A stretch of 64,000 bases of DNA. Origin: JABCPH02 sp963524305. GTDB taxonomy: Bacteria > Fusobacteriota > Fusobacteriia > Fusobacteriales > Leptotrichiaceae. The translations under genes were made by a program, and so were the position numbers. The notes under the pieces were generated by a model. It saw only the letters and a program-made list of their open reading frames with translations, did no database searches and was not told the origin of the DNA. The DNA lies in contig CAURGH010000004.1 of the NCBI GenBank assembly GCA_963524305.1, forward strand, positions 1-64,000, read 5' to 3'. Each line of letters opens with the position of its first letter. Within the stretch, counting starts at the first letter, position 1. Shown in pieces: positions 36,281 through 44,061 of this stretch.

Positions 36281-36330
36281 AAAAAAATGTGAATTTAAAA
36301 CCATTTTTGGCTTAGATTCACATTTTTTAT
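36281..36330. terminator. Terminator after tpx
   Basis: Stem AAAAATGTGAAT / ATTCACATTTTTT (36282-36294 with 36316-36328) followed by T/A. It could serve both strands. Confidence 0.75.
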
Positions 36331-36480
36331 TTACACAATTATTTTCAAATATTCTATAAGTTTATTATACTCAAAACTATTAAAAATTATGAAAATTTAA
36401 AAGTTAAGTAAAATAGTCATAGTTTTTGAGTTTAGTTTTAAAATAGTTTTGCTATATATTTTTTCATAACATCACATATT

Positions 36481-37704
36481 TTATCTTCCAAAATTAGGAT
36501 AAATTTGTTGTTGCTCTTGTTGTTCTTGCTGTTGTAATTGTTGTTGTTGAATTATTTGTTGTTGTGGTGTTTTTCCTAAAGTAACAATCACATTTGCTTC
36601 TTTTCCGTTTCTTAAAATAGTTAACTGAACCTTATCTCCAGCTTTTTTAGCAGCAAGTTCTCCTATGAAAGCACCACCAGAAATTATTGATTTTCCATTA
36701 ACAGCTGTAACAACATCATTTGCTTGTAATCCAGCTTGAGCAGCAGGGCCATTTGGCGTAACTTTGGCAATAAGAACTCCATTTGAAGATTTCAATTTCA
36801 ATGCTTTTACAATTTCAGAGTCCAAGTTTCCTAAATAAGCTCCAAGGTAAGGCTTTTCAAATTTACCAGTAGAAATCAAAGAATCTTTTACAGCTACAAC
36901 TAAATTAGAAGGAATTGCGAATCCAAGTCCTACACTTCCACCACTTTGAGATAAAATCGCAGTATTAACACCAATAACTTTACCGTTAATATCAATTAAT
37001 GGTCCACCACTATTTCCTTGATTTATCGCAGCATCTGTTTGAATAAAGTTTTCGATTTGCTCAATTCCTAAAGAACTTCTTCCTGCAGCACTAACTACCC
37101 CAACAGTCATCGAATCATTCAATCCCATTGGATTTCCAAATGCAATTGACCACTGACCAATTTGTACATTATCAGAATCAGCAAATTCAAGTGGTTTGAA
37201 TTTTTCATTTGATTGAATTTTTAATACGGCAATATCAACTTCAGGCGATGTCCCTACAAGTTTCGTTTTATATTCTCTTCCATCAGAAAATTTTACAAAA
37301 ATTTCATCAGCGCCATCAATAACGTGGTTATTTGTAACAACATATCCATTTTCAGATACAACAAATCCAGATCCTAAAGCACCAGATTCTCTAGTTTCTT
37401 GACGATTTCCTGAAGTTCCAAATAACAATTCTTCTAGTGGATTATAAGTATTTACTTTCACAGTTTTTTTTGTTCTAATATTTACAATCGAATCTTTTGT
37501 ATTGTTGTGAACTTGAACAAATGCACCTTGAATATCAGTCGCATTTTGTGTATATTTTTTCAATTCTTTTGGTGAAGCTTCAACTTGAATTTTTTGATTA
37601 TCATTATTTTTTGATGCATTAGCACTATCATTAGCTGGATTAGAACAACTTATAGCTAAAGTAAATAAAGCACTAATAGCAAGAATTTTTTTATCTATTT
37701 TCAT
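36481..37704 (-). CDS. htrA: HtrA/DegP-family serine protease, lipoprotein with Gln-rich tail
   Basis: Periplasmic/envelope quality-control protease, 407 residues. A lipoprotein signal ends in AISC (Cys20), so it is probably membrane-anchored instead of soluble. The catalytic triad is His127 (NNHVIDGA), Asp157 (VDIAVLK) and Ser232 (NQGNSGGPL). A single PDZ domain covers about 280-380. The C-terminus is unusually Gln-rich (about 20 Gln in the last 32 residues) before a YPNFGR end. Most DegP proteins have two PDZ domains; one is the DegS/HtrA style. GGAGGG precedes the ATG. Confidence 0.93.
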   Translation of the reverse strand: MKIDKKILAISALFTLAISCSNPANDSANASKNNDNQKIQVEASPKELKKYTQNATDIQGAFVQVHNNTKDSIVNIRTKKTVKVNTYNPLEELLFGTSGNRQETRESGALGSGFVVSENGYVVTNNHVIDGADEIFVKFSDGREYKTKLVGTSPEVDIAVLKIQSNEKFKPLEFADSDNVQIGQWSIAFGNPMGLNDSMTVGVVSAAGRSSLGIEQIENFIQTDAAINQGNSGGPLIDINGKVIGVNTAILSQSGGSVGLGFAIPSNLVVAVKDSLISTGKFEKPYLGAYLGNLDSEIVKALKLKSSNGVLIAKVTPNGPAAQAGLQANDVVTAVNGKSIISGGAFIGELAAKKAGDKVQLTILRNGKEANVIVTLGKTPQQQIIQQQQLQQQEQQEQQQIYPNFGR

Positions 37705-38005
37705 ATTTTCCCTCCAAATTTAAGATATATTATAATTATTTTTCAATTTATTTTATTTTATTATATAATATAATAAAACAAAAAAATGTCTTTTTTGTGA
37801 CAAAATAAAAATAATTTTATTTTATTTTTTATTATACAATATTTTTGCTAAATAATGAATAAAAAAAATGAGTAAAATTTTGTTGAGATATAAAGAAATT
37901 TACAAAAATAAATTTGGATAATCATTATATATTATGATATAATTATATTAAAATAATACAAAAATCTAAAATATCCAAATAAAGTTTTGGTTTTAAGGAG
38001 AGAAT
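37705..38005. other. Divergent intergenic region htrA / kdsC
   Basis: 301 bases of very AT-rich sequence with no ORF. A candidate kdsC promoter lies at 37914-37943 (TTGGAT, 18-bp spacer, extended -10 TGATATAAT). The htrA promoter should lie at the left, where several TATAAT-like sequences occur and none can be singled out. Confidence 0.5.
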
Positions 38006-38500
38006 ATGATAAAATTAGTTTTGCTAGATGTTGATGGGACATTAACTGATGGTGGGATTTATCGTGGAAATAATGGTGAAGATATAAAGAAATTCAATGT
38101 TAAAGATGGTTACACAATTGTTAATGCGCAGAAGGTTGGTATTGAATTTGGGATAATTACTGGAAAAGTTTCACAATTGGTAAAAAATCGAGCTAAGGAA
38201 TTGAAAATTAAGCATTTGTATCAAAATGTGGCTGACAAGGTGGTTATTTTGAATGAAATAATGGAGAAAGAAAAATTGAGTGCAGAAGAAATTGCGTACA
38301 TTGGTGATGATTATAATGATTTGAGAATAATGAAAAATGTCGGATTATCAGGTGCTCCCAAAGATGCAGCAGAGGAAGTGTTAAAAATAGCAGAATTTAT
38401 TTCAGCCAAAAATGGTGGAGAAGGTGCAGTAAGAGATTTTGTAGAATTTATAATGAAAAAAGATGGAAAATTAGAAACTTTTTTTAATAATATAAAATAA
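38006..38500 (+). CDS. kdsC: KdsC-like HAD phosphatase (KDO-8-phosphate phosphatase)
   Basis: HAD-superfamily phosphatase of the KdsC/NeuA C-terminal group, 164 residues without a cap. Motif I LLDVDGTLTDGG (Asp8, Asp10), motif II IITGKVS, a conserved Lys in NVADKV, and motif IV YIGDDYNDLRIM. GAPKDAAEEV and GGEGAVRDFVEF at the end are typical of KdsC. It removes phosphate from KDO-8-P for lipopolysaccharide inner-core synthesis, consistent with an outer membrane. Confidence 0.88.
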   Translation: MIKLVLLDVDGTLTDGGIYRGNNGEDIKKFNVKDGYTIVNAQKVGIEFGIITGKVSQLVKNRAKELKIKHLYQNVADKVVILNEIMEKEKLSAEEIAYIGDDYNDLRIMKNVGLSGAPKDAAEEVLKIAEFISAKNGGEGAVRDFVEFIMKKDGKLETFFNNIK

Positions 38501-38529
38501 TATAATATATTCGTTATTTAGGAGGAAAA

Positions 38530-41037
38530 ATGGCAATAAAATATTTAGACGCCAAGAGATTAAAAATAATGCTTATTGGTGGAGGAAAATGGGTTATAAA
38601 ACATGAGGAATTATTGAATGATTTGAATGTATATCCAGTTCCAGATGGGGATACAGGAAGCAATATGTCAATGACAATGAATTCAATGATAACAGAATTG
38701 GAAAAACATGCAGATGAGAAAATATCAATGGAAAAATTAATTGATGTAGTAGAAGAAGCTGTGTTAATGGGAGCTAGAGGAAATTCTGGAACAATTTTGT
38801 CGCAAATAGTAACAGGATTTTTAAGAGGAATTGGAGAAAAAACAAAATTATTACCTGCTGATGTTGCCAAAGCATTAGTAAGTGCAAAAGAAACAGCTTA
38901 TAATGCAGTTAGTGAACCAATCGAAGGAACAATTCTTACAGTAATTAGAAAAATTTCTGAAAAAGCTTTAGAATGTGCTGAAAAGATGGACGATTTAGTA
39001 GCTTTCTTAAAAGAACTTGTTAATGCAGGAGAAAAAGCGGTAGAAGAAACACCAGAATTATTACCAAAATTGAAAGAAGCTGGAGTTGTAGATGCTGGAG
39101 GTAAAGGAATATTTTTCCTATTTGAAGGATTTTATAAAGTGACAACAGAGTTGAATCTATTGGTTGAATTGCAAAAATCACAAGTAAAAGAAAATGAATT
39201 TGACAAAACAATAGCAAATATTGATCATGATCCAGATAAAATAACTTTCCAATATTGTACAGAATTTATAATTTTAAATGGAGATTTTGATACCGATGAG
39301 TACAAAAGAAGAGTATTGGAATTAGGAGATTCAGCAGTTTTTGCACAAACTTCAAAAAAATTCAAAACACATATTCATACAAACCATCCTGGAAAGGCTT
39401 TTGAAATAGCACTTGAATATGGACCACTTGAAAAAATGAAAGTTGAAAATATGAAATTACAACATGATAATTTACAAATTTTCAGTGAAAAAGATGAAGC
39501 TAAAATTTTTGTGAATGATAAAGTTAATAAAACTAAAAATGCTTACGTTATTTTAGCTGATACAGAAAATTTGAAAGATGAATTTTTGAAAAAAGGTGCA
39601 GATGTAGTAATTTTAGGTGGACAAAGTAAAAATCCAAGTGTTCAAGAAATAATGAACGCTATTGATAAAGCAACTAAAAAAAATATTTTTGTATTACCAA
39701 ATAATAAAAATGTTATTACAACAGCAAAATTAGCGGCTGAAAAAATAACTGGTAAAAATGTAATTGTTCAAGAAACAAGAACAATGCTAGACGGATATTT
39801 TGTATTAAAAAATAAAGAAGAAGGTATAGAAGAAATTTTAAGTTCTTCAAAAAGAAATTATTCTATCGAAATTACAAAAGCTGTAAGAGATACAAAAATA
39901 GATGAGTTGAGCATTAAAAAAGATGATTTCATTGGTTTAGTAAATGGAAAAATAAAATATTCAAATTCATCGTTAAATAATTTAGTTGAAAATATGCTGA
40001 CAGAATTAGTGAATGAAAATACAGTTGTAGCCACTATTGTTGAAGGTTTAGATAAAGATGAAAAAGCTAAAGAAACAATAAAAAATGCATTATCACAAGC
40101 AAAAACAACATTCATCAATGGAAATCAAGATAATTATTATTACTATATTTACCTTGAAAATAAAGATGAAAATATGCCTGAAATTGCGATTGTTACTGAT
40201 TCTACATCTGATTTGGAAAAAGAAGATTTAGAAGGATTACCTATAAAAATTGTTCCATTGAGAATCGATTTGAAAGGTGAATTATACAAAGATGGTGTAG
40301 AAATTACTAAAAATGAGTTTTGGCAAACAATGTTAAAAGATGATTTAGTGATAAAAACATCGCAACCATCACCACAAGATTTCTTAAATGTGTATAATAA
40401 ATTATTTGAAAAAGGTTACAAAAAAATAATTTCGATACATCCGTCTGCTAAATTAAGTGGAACTATTCAAGCTGCAAAGGTAGGAAAATCATTGACAAAT
40501 AGAGAAGATGATATTGAATTAGTTGATAGCATGGGTATTTCGCTACTTCAAGGAGTTTTAGTATTAGGAGCTGCACAAAAAGCTGTTAAAAAAGAAGGAT
40601 TTGGACAAATTTTAAACTGGATCAATAATTTTAGAACAAAAGGTAAATTATTAATGATAGTGCCTGATTTAAAATACTTGGAAAAAGGTGGAAGAATTGG
40701 AAAAGCTGGTTCAGCAATTGCTGGAGCAATACACTTAAAACCTGTATTAACAATTAATCAAGGAGAAATTGCAATTGAGAAAAAAGTTTTAGGTGAAAGA
40801 AATGCACAAAAATACATTGAAAAATATGTTGAAAAAGAAGCTAAAAAACAAAGTTTAATAGTAGCAACTGGTTGGGGAGGAAACCCAAGAGAATTGGATT
40901 GTATTGTAAAAATTTATTCAGAATTGGAAAATAATTCCAAAATAAATCCATTAATCTTGAATAGACAAGTTGGTGCTGTAATTGGATCTCATGCAGGTCC
41001 AGTTTATGGAATTTTTATGTTCCCAAGATTGAATTAA
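38530..41037 (+). CDS. DhaL-DegV fusion protein, candidate one-chain fatty-acid kinase
   Basis: 835 residues joining two proteins that are usually separate. Residues 1-210 are a DhaL/DAK2-like ATP-binding domain, with VYPVPDGDTGSNMSMTMNSM (Mg-binding Asp39, Asp41) and ARGNSGTILSQIVTGFLRG. A middle domain of about 330 residues follows, like the C-terminal part of FakA/YloV. From about 548 it is a DegV domain, with IAIVTDSTSDLE and the lipid-binding stretch SQPSPQDFLNVYNKLFEKGYKKIISIHPSAKLSGT. In Staphylococcus, FakA phosphorylates a fatty acid carried by FakB (DegV). Here both activities could act in one chain. AGGAGG precedes the ATG. Confidence 0.88.
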   Translation: MAIKYLDAKRLKIMLIGGGKWVIKHEELLNDLNVYPVPDGDTGSNMSMTMNSMITELEKHADEKISMEKLIDVVEEAVLMGARGNSGTILSQIVTGFLRGIGEKTKLLPADVAKALVSAKETAYNAVSEPIEGTILTVIRKISEKALECAEKMDDLVAFLKELVNAGEKAVEETPELLPKLKEAGVVDAGGKGIFFLFEGFYKVTTELNLLVELQKSQVKENEFDKTIANIDHDPDKITFQYCTEFIILNGDFDTDEYKRRVLELGDSAVFAQTSKKFKTHIHTNHPGKAFEIALEYGPLEKMKVENMKLQHDNLQIFSEKDEAKIFVNDKVNKTKNAYVILADTENLKDEFLKKGADVVILGGQSKNPSVQEIMNAIDKATKKNIFVLPNNKNVITTAKLAAEKITGKNVIVQETRTMLDGYFVLKNKEEGIEEILSSSKRNYSIEITKAVRDTKIDELSIKKDDFIGLVNGKIKYSNSSLNNLVENMLTELVNENTVVATIVEGLDKDEKAKETIKNALSQAKTTFINGNQDNYYYYIYLENKDENMPEIAIVTDSTSDLEKEDLEGLPIKIVPLRIDLKGELYKDGVEITKNEFWQTMLKDDLVIKTSQPSPQDFLNVYNKLFEKGYKKIISIHPSAKLSGTIQAAKVGKSLTNREDDIELVDSMGISLLQGVLVLGAAQKAVKKEGFGQILNWINNFRTKGKLLMIVPDLKYLEKGGRIGKAGSAIAGAIHLKPVLTINQGEIAIEKKVLGERNAQKYIEKYVEKEAKKQSLIVATGWGGNPRELDCIVKIYSELENNSKINPLILNRQVGAVIGSHAGPVYGIFMFPRLN

Positions 41038-41107
41038 ATATTGTAAAATAGAGTTATTTTATAAGGTGTTGTGAGATAATACATATGTGACAAGAGTATA
41101 TAAAAAA

Positions 41108-41210
41108 GAAAGGTTTCTGATATAATGTAAGCCAACCAAACCACATTAATGAGAAACCTTTCATGTAAATGGTATATCAGAAATATACCCTGTTCGTCAA
41201 CGGGCAGTCG
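41108..41210. repeat. Highly structured repeat-like element before tRNA-Val
   Basis: Several overlapping inverted repeats: 11-bp GAAAGGTTTCT / AGAAACCTTTC (41108-41118 with 41152-41162), TTCTGATATA / TATATCAGAA, and GGTATAT / ATATACC (41171-41177 with 41183-41189). The nearby CCCTGTTCGTCAACGGG has complementary CCC/GGG ends. It resembles the palindromic end of an insertion element or a small structured RNA. No transposase gene is attached. Confidence 0.45.
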
Positions 41211-41247
41211 AGTATACAATAAACAAAGAAAAATTTCAAAAAAAGTG

Positions 41248-41276
41248 TTGCAAATTTTTTTTAAATATGATATACT
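41248..41276 (+). promoter_or_regulatory. Promoter of the Val-Asp-Phe tRNA cluster
   Basis: TTGCAA at 41248-41253, 17-bp spacer, TATACT at 41271-41276, 23 bases before the first tRNA. Confidence 0.7.
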
Positions 41277-41299
41277 ATTTAAGTAGTAAGAAATTAGAT

Positions 41300-41375
41300 G
41301 GTCGCATAGCTCAGTTGGGAGAGCACCTGCCTTACAAGCAGGGGGTCACTGGTTCGAGCCCAGTTGTGACCACCA
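41300..41375 (+). tRNA. tRNA-Val (UAC)
   Basis: 76-nt cloverleaf with encoded CCA. Acceptor stem GGTCGCA / TGTGACC, anticodon TAC in CTTACAA, T-loop GTTCGAGCC. Discriminator A. Confidence 0.95.
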
Positions 41376-41382
41376 TTTTTTT

Positions 41383-41459
41383 GGAGGTGTAGCTCAGTTG
41401 GTTAGAGTGCTTGCCTGTCACGCAAGATGTCGCGAGTTCGAGTCTCGTCACTTCCGCCA
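41383..41459 (+). tRNA. tRNA-Asp (GUC)
   Basis: 77-nt cloverleaf with encoded CCA. Acceptor stem GGAGGTG / CACTTCC, anticodon GTC in CTGTCAC, T-loop GTTCGAGTC. Discriminator G. Confidence 0.95.
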
Positions 41460-41463
41460 TTAT

Positions 41464-41539
41464 GCCCAGATAGCTCAGTCGGTAGAGCAAGGGACTGAAA
41501 ATCCCTGTGTCCGTGGTTCGATTCCGCGTCTGGGCACCA
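41464..41539 (+). tRNA. tRNA-Phe (GAA), insertion target of the mobile element
   Basis: 76-nt cloverleaf with encoded CCA. Acceptor stem GCCCAGA / TCTGGGC, anticodon GAA in CTGAAAA, T-loop GTTCGATTC. A tyrosine-integrase gene ends 172 bases downstream, so the tRNA 3' half probably serves as the attachment core and is restored on insertion. The tRNA itself is intact. Confidence 0.95.
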
Positions 41540-41565
41540 TTAGAATAGTTAAAAATGTGATATAT

Positions 41566-41602
41566 AGTGCAAATCAGTGTTTATGCTGAATTGCACTTTT
41601 TT
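41566..41602 (+). terminator. Rho-independent terminator of the tRNA cluster
   Basis: Stem AGTGCAAATCAG / CTGAATTGCACT (41566-41577 with 41586-41597, one A bulge), followed by TTTTT. Confidence 0.8.
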
Positions 41603-41676
41603 CTTTTATTTATAGTACTTTGCAGTTTTATCCTGTCTTAATCTGTTTCTATTTATTTCAATACATTAAAAATTTA

Positions 41677-41709
41677 TTGGCAACTTACTGGCAACTTATT
41701 GGCAACTAT
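41677..41709. repeat. Three tandem 11-bp repeats next to the integrase gene
   Basis: Three head-to-tail copies of (T/C)TGGCAACTTA-like sequence at 41677-41687, 41688-41698 and 41699-41709; the third ends in CAACTAT. They lie between the presumed attachment core in tRNA-Phe and the integrase stop codon, the usual place of arm-type integrase binding sites. Confidence 0.6.
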
Positions 41710-41710
41710 T

Positions 41711-42730
41711 TTAATAGACTAATTTATTTATAACATCTCTTAATTCTTTGATAGTCCAATGAGTGTATACACCATCTGTAATGTCTTTTTCCTTATGTCC
41801 AACAATTTTTTTTATTTTTGAAGCTGATTCATTTTTTAAACGTCGCATTTTAGTTATGAATGTATGCCTAATTGAATGTAAATTACCCAAAGTATTGTAT
41901 TCTGAAAGAATTTTATCAAATTGATACTTTAAAGAATCATATTGTTCTTTAAACAAATACTTGTCGTCATTCATAAATTTTTTTATAATAGGAAAAATTA
42001 AATGATGAATAGGAATTTGCCTATTCATTCCGGCTTCGGTTTTTGATCCTGTTACAAAGTATCGCTCTTTTAAGTTAATATTTTTATTTTCTATTCTAAG
42101 TAGATCTGCACTTCTCATTCCAGAATAGAATAACATCAAAATCATAGCACTATACCTATCTTTAGTATTTTCATATCTTTTCCATAAAAGTCTTACAAAA
42201 TTATCTTCAAACACTACTCTTTCAACAGTTTTGGTAATTTGTGATGAAGATTCTAAATATAGTGGGATATTTTCTGATACAATTTTATTCTTTATTGCAT
42301 CTACATATATTGATTTTAAAACTGTAAGAGCTGCTTTTCCTTTATTTTTAGCATACTTATCAAGTCTTGTCTGATAATCTTTATAATCAAGAAATATAAA
42401 TTTACATTCTAGTATATCTTCAAATATACTTTTGAAATCAGTAGAATATCTGTAAAATGTTTCTTCTGTTTTTATATTTTTAACGTGATTTGATTCAGTC
42501 CAGCGATTAAATAAATCAATTAATTTTAAATCGGCATAATCAACATTTAAATTTCTTGAATTAAATTCAAAAAGTATTTTTTTGGCTTCTTTTAAGGTTT
42601 CAGCACTTCCTATAATAGGTCTTTTATATTTCCCTTTTTCTGTTAAATAAGCAGCTGCTCGTACAATATATGGCTTTCTTGATTTCCCTTTCTTCTTAAA
42701 AATACTTCCTGTTCCGTTAGGATTTCTCAT
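41711..42730 (-). CDS. int: Tyrosine recombinase / integrase of the ICE
   Basis: Site-specific recombinase that inserts and excises the element. 339 residues. The catalytic set is complete: Arg206 (YSGMRSADLL), Lys230 in the beta-hairpin, His285 and Arg288 (LHSIRHTF), His312 (VGHKE) and nucleophile Tyr322 (GVYTHW). The N-terminal region (GTGSIFKKKGKSRKPYIVRA) fits an AP2-like arm-binding domain, and residues 70-160 a SAM-like core-binding domain, as in lambda-type integrases of Gram-positive ICEs. It is transcribed toward tRNA-Phe, the usual arrangement at an element end. Confidence 0.95.
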   Translation of the reverse strand: MRNPNGTGSIFKKKGKSRKPYIVRAAAYLTEKGKYKRPIIGSAETLKEAKKILFEFNSRNLNVDYADLKLIDLFNRWTESNHVKNIKTEETFYRYSTDFKSIFEDILECKFIFLDYKDYQTRLDKYAKNKGKAALTVLKSIYVDAIKNKIVSENIPLYLESSSQITKTVERVVFEDNFVRLLWKRYENTKDRYSAMILMLFYSGMRSADLLRIENKNINLKERYFVTGSKTEAGMNRQIPIHHLIFPIIKKFMNDDKYLFKEQYDSLKYQFDKILSEYNTLGNLHSIRHTFITKMRRLKNESASKIKKIVGHKEKDITDGVYTHWTIKELRDVINKLVY

Positions 42731-42732
42731 TG

Positions 42733-43107
42733 TTAAACACCTGCCTTGCTTGAAAGTGCTTTTACTAATAAAGAAATACTTTCAGATTTAAATTTTTTAT
42801 TTTCAATGATGTTCCACACTTGAAGATGATAAATTAAATTATTTTTGTTTAATTTAAATTCAAAGAAAGTATTTTTTCCGTAACTTTGATTACCATAAAT
42901 TAGAATATAAAAATTGAGCCATTTCAATTCTTCAAAATTTAAATTTTGATACAGAATAACATAAATTTTTTGATCGTGAAAAATAATTCTAGCTTCTCTT
43001 TTTTCATTTGTATTGAAATCATTTATAATTTCAACTTTATCATGCATAACTTTAAACACCTCTTTTCTGCCAGTGTTTTCAGTTACTTTTTTAAAATTTC
43101 TTTCCAT
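42733..43107 (-). CDS. Unknown protein encoded with the integrase
   Basis: 124 residues, no family recognised. It is rich in Asn, Lys and aromatic residues, with two strand-like hydrophobic stretches (KIYVILYQNLNF, WLNFYILIYG). Mixed alpha/beta; no membrane helix or metal motif. The stop lies two bases before the integrase start, so the pair is probably one transcript with translational coupling. It could be an accessory recombination or regulatory factor, but only its position suggests this. A GGAGG-type site precedes the ATG. Confidence 0.7.
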   Translation of the reverse strand: MERNFKKVTENTGRKEVFKVMHDKVEIINDFNTNEKREARIIFHDQKIYVILYQNLNFEELKWLNFYILIYGNQSYGKNTFFEFKLNKNNLIYHLQVWNIIENKKFKSESISLLVKALSSKAGV

Positions 43108-43157
43108 AAGAAATCCTCCTTGTATAATATATTTATACAGAGTAGAATTTCTTAAAA

Positions 43158-43520
43158 TTATTCAATATTTTTTATGATAAATTTATAGTATTTTTTTAAA
43201 AATTTTTTTATTTCCTCACTATCTATTGACAGGGACTCTAATAATTGTTTATTTACAAGCATTATTGCATTAATATCTTCAATGTTATGTATATTTTCAT
43301 TATGAGATTTTATATTTTTATCATTATCTAAAAGAAAATAATTGGGATCTTTTTTATAAATTTTAGATAATAGTAGTATTTTGTCTGAAGGAATATTCTT
43401 TATCTTTCCTGTTTCATAGTCGTGTAAAGTAATTCTATGTAAACCAGTTAATTCAGATAGTTCATTCAAGGTATATCCCTGTTTCTCTCTTTCGAATTTT
43501 AATTTTTCATGTAGTTTCAT
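43158..43520 (-). CDS. XRE-family transcriptional repressor of the element
   Basis: 120 residues. Residues about 1-58 form a Cro/cI-type helix-turn-helix (EREKQGYTLNELSELTGLHRITLHDYETGKIKNIPSDKILLLSKIY), and the C-terminal half is a short helical region with no peptidase motif. Divergent from the excisionase-like gene across 241 bases. This layout matches the repressor that keeps an integrated element quiet. The target site is not known. Confidence 0.9.
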   Translation of the reverse strand: MKLHEKLKFEREKQGYTLNELSELTGLHRITLHDYETGKIKNIPSDKILLLSKIYKKDPNYFLLDNDKNIKSHNENIHNIEDINAIMLVNKQLLESLSIDSEEIKKFLKKYYKFIIKNIE

Positions 43521-43675
43521 TTGTCCTCCCGACTAAAAATTATATTAGATTAGTATATTTTTATATAGAAGCTAATAAATACAAATAAATTATAACATAT
43601 TTATCAGTAATAACAAAAAAGAAATAGTATTTTATTTCAAAAAAAATTTAAAACTTATTTTATTAAATAAATATG

Positions 43676-43703
43676 TTGAAAACTTACGAAAATGTGATAT
43701 AAT
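43676..43703 (+). promoter_or_regulatory. Promoter of the excisionase-like gene and downstream block
   Basis: TTGAAA at 43676-43681, 16-bp spacer, extended -10 TGATATAAT (TATAAT at 43698-43703). The same arrangement occurs before the antitoxin gene at 63134-63161. It lies in the divergent control region of the XRE repressor. Confidence 0.75.
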
Positions 43704-43761
43704 TGAATTAAGTAAAAATAAATTGTAATAAATTTAAATTAATCAAGAAAGGATGATAAAA

Positions 43762-43974
43762 ATGAAAAAAAAGGGGAAATCTTTATATACTGTAACAGGG
43801 ATTTCTAAACAAATAAATTTAAGTTACTGGAAATTTGTAGCATTAGCAAGAAGAGGAGATTTAGATTTTGTTAAAGCGGAAAAAATAAATGGTATTTGGA
43901 AATATTATTTTGATCCATTAAAAACAGCTAAATATCTTAATGAATACAAAGAAGTAACTAAAGGAAGAGTATAA
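43762..43974 (+). CDS. Excisionase-like small helix-turn-helix protein
   Basis: 70 residues with a MerR/HTH_17-like winged helix: LYTVTGISKQINLSYWKFVALARRGDLDFVKAEKINGIWKYYF. This order (helix-turn-helix, then the R.G....K...G....F strand pair) is that of excisionases and phage helix-turn-helix proteins. The start at 43762 has AAAGG upstream; the in-frame ATG at 43753 overlaps that site. It is the first gene rightward from the repressor, consistent with Xis or an activator of the rest of the element. Confidence 0.75.
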   Translation: MKKKGKSLYTVTGISKQINLSYWKFVALARRGDLDFVKAEKINGIWKYYFDPLKTAKYLNEYKEVTKGRV

Positions 43975-44061
43975 TAAATTTTGATATGTTTCAATTTATT
44001 GAGAAATAAAATTGAAAATTATTTAAAGAATTAAAGGAATCTAAAAAAGGAAGGTGGATAA

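Noticed and set aside
41034..41219. 61-codon minus-strand frame near the structured repeat
   Set aside because: No ribosome-binding site; the sequence is dominated by inverted repeats.
41398..41589. 63-codon open frame on the plus strand across tRNA-Asp and tRNA-Phe
   Set aside because: It lies inside two well-formed tRNA genes and has no ribosome-binding site.
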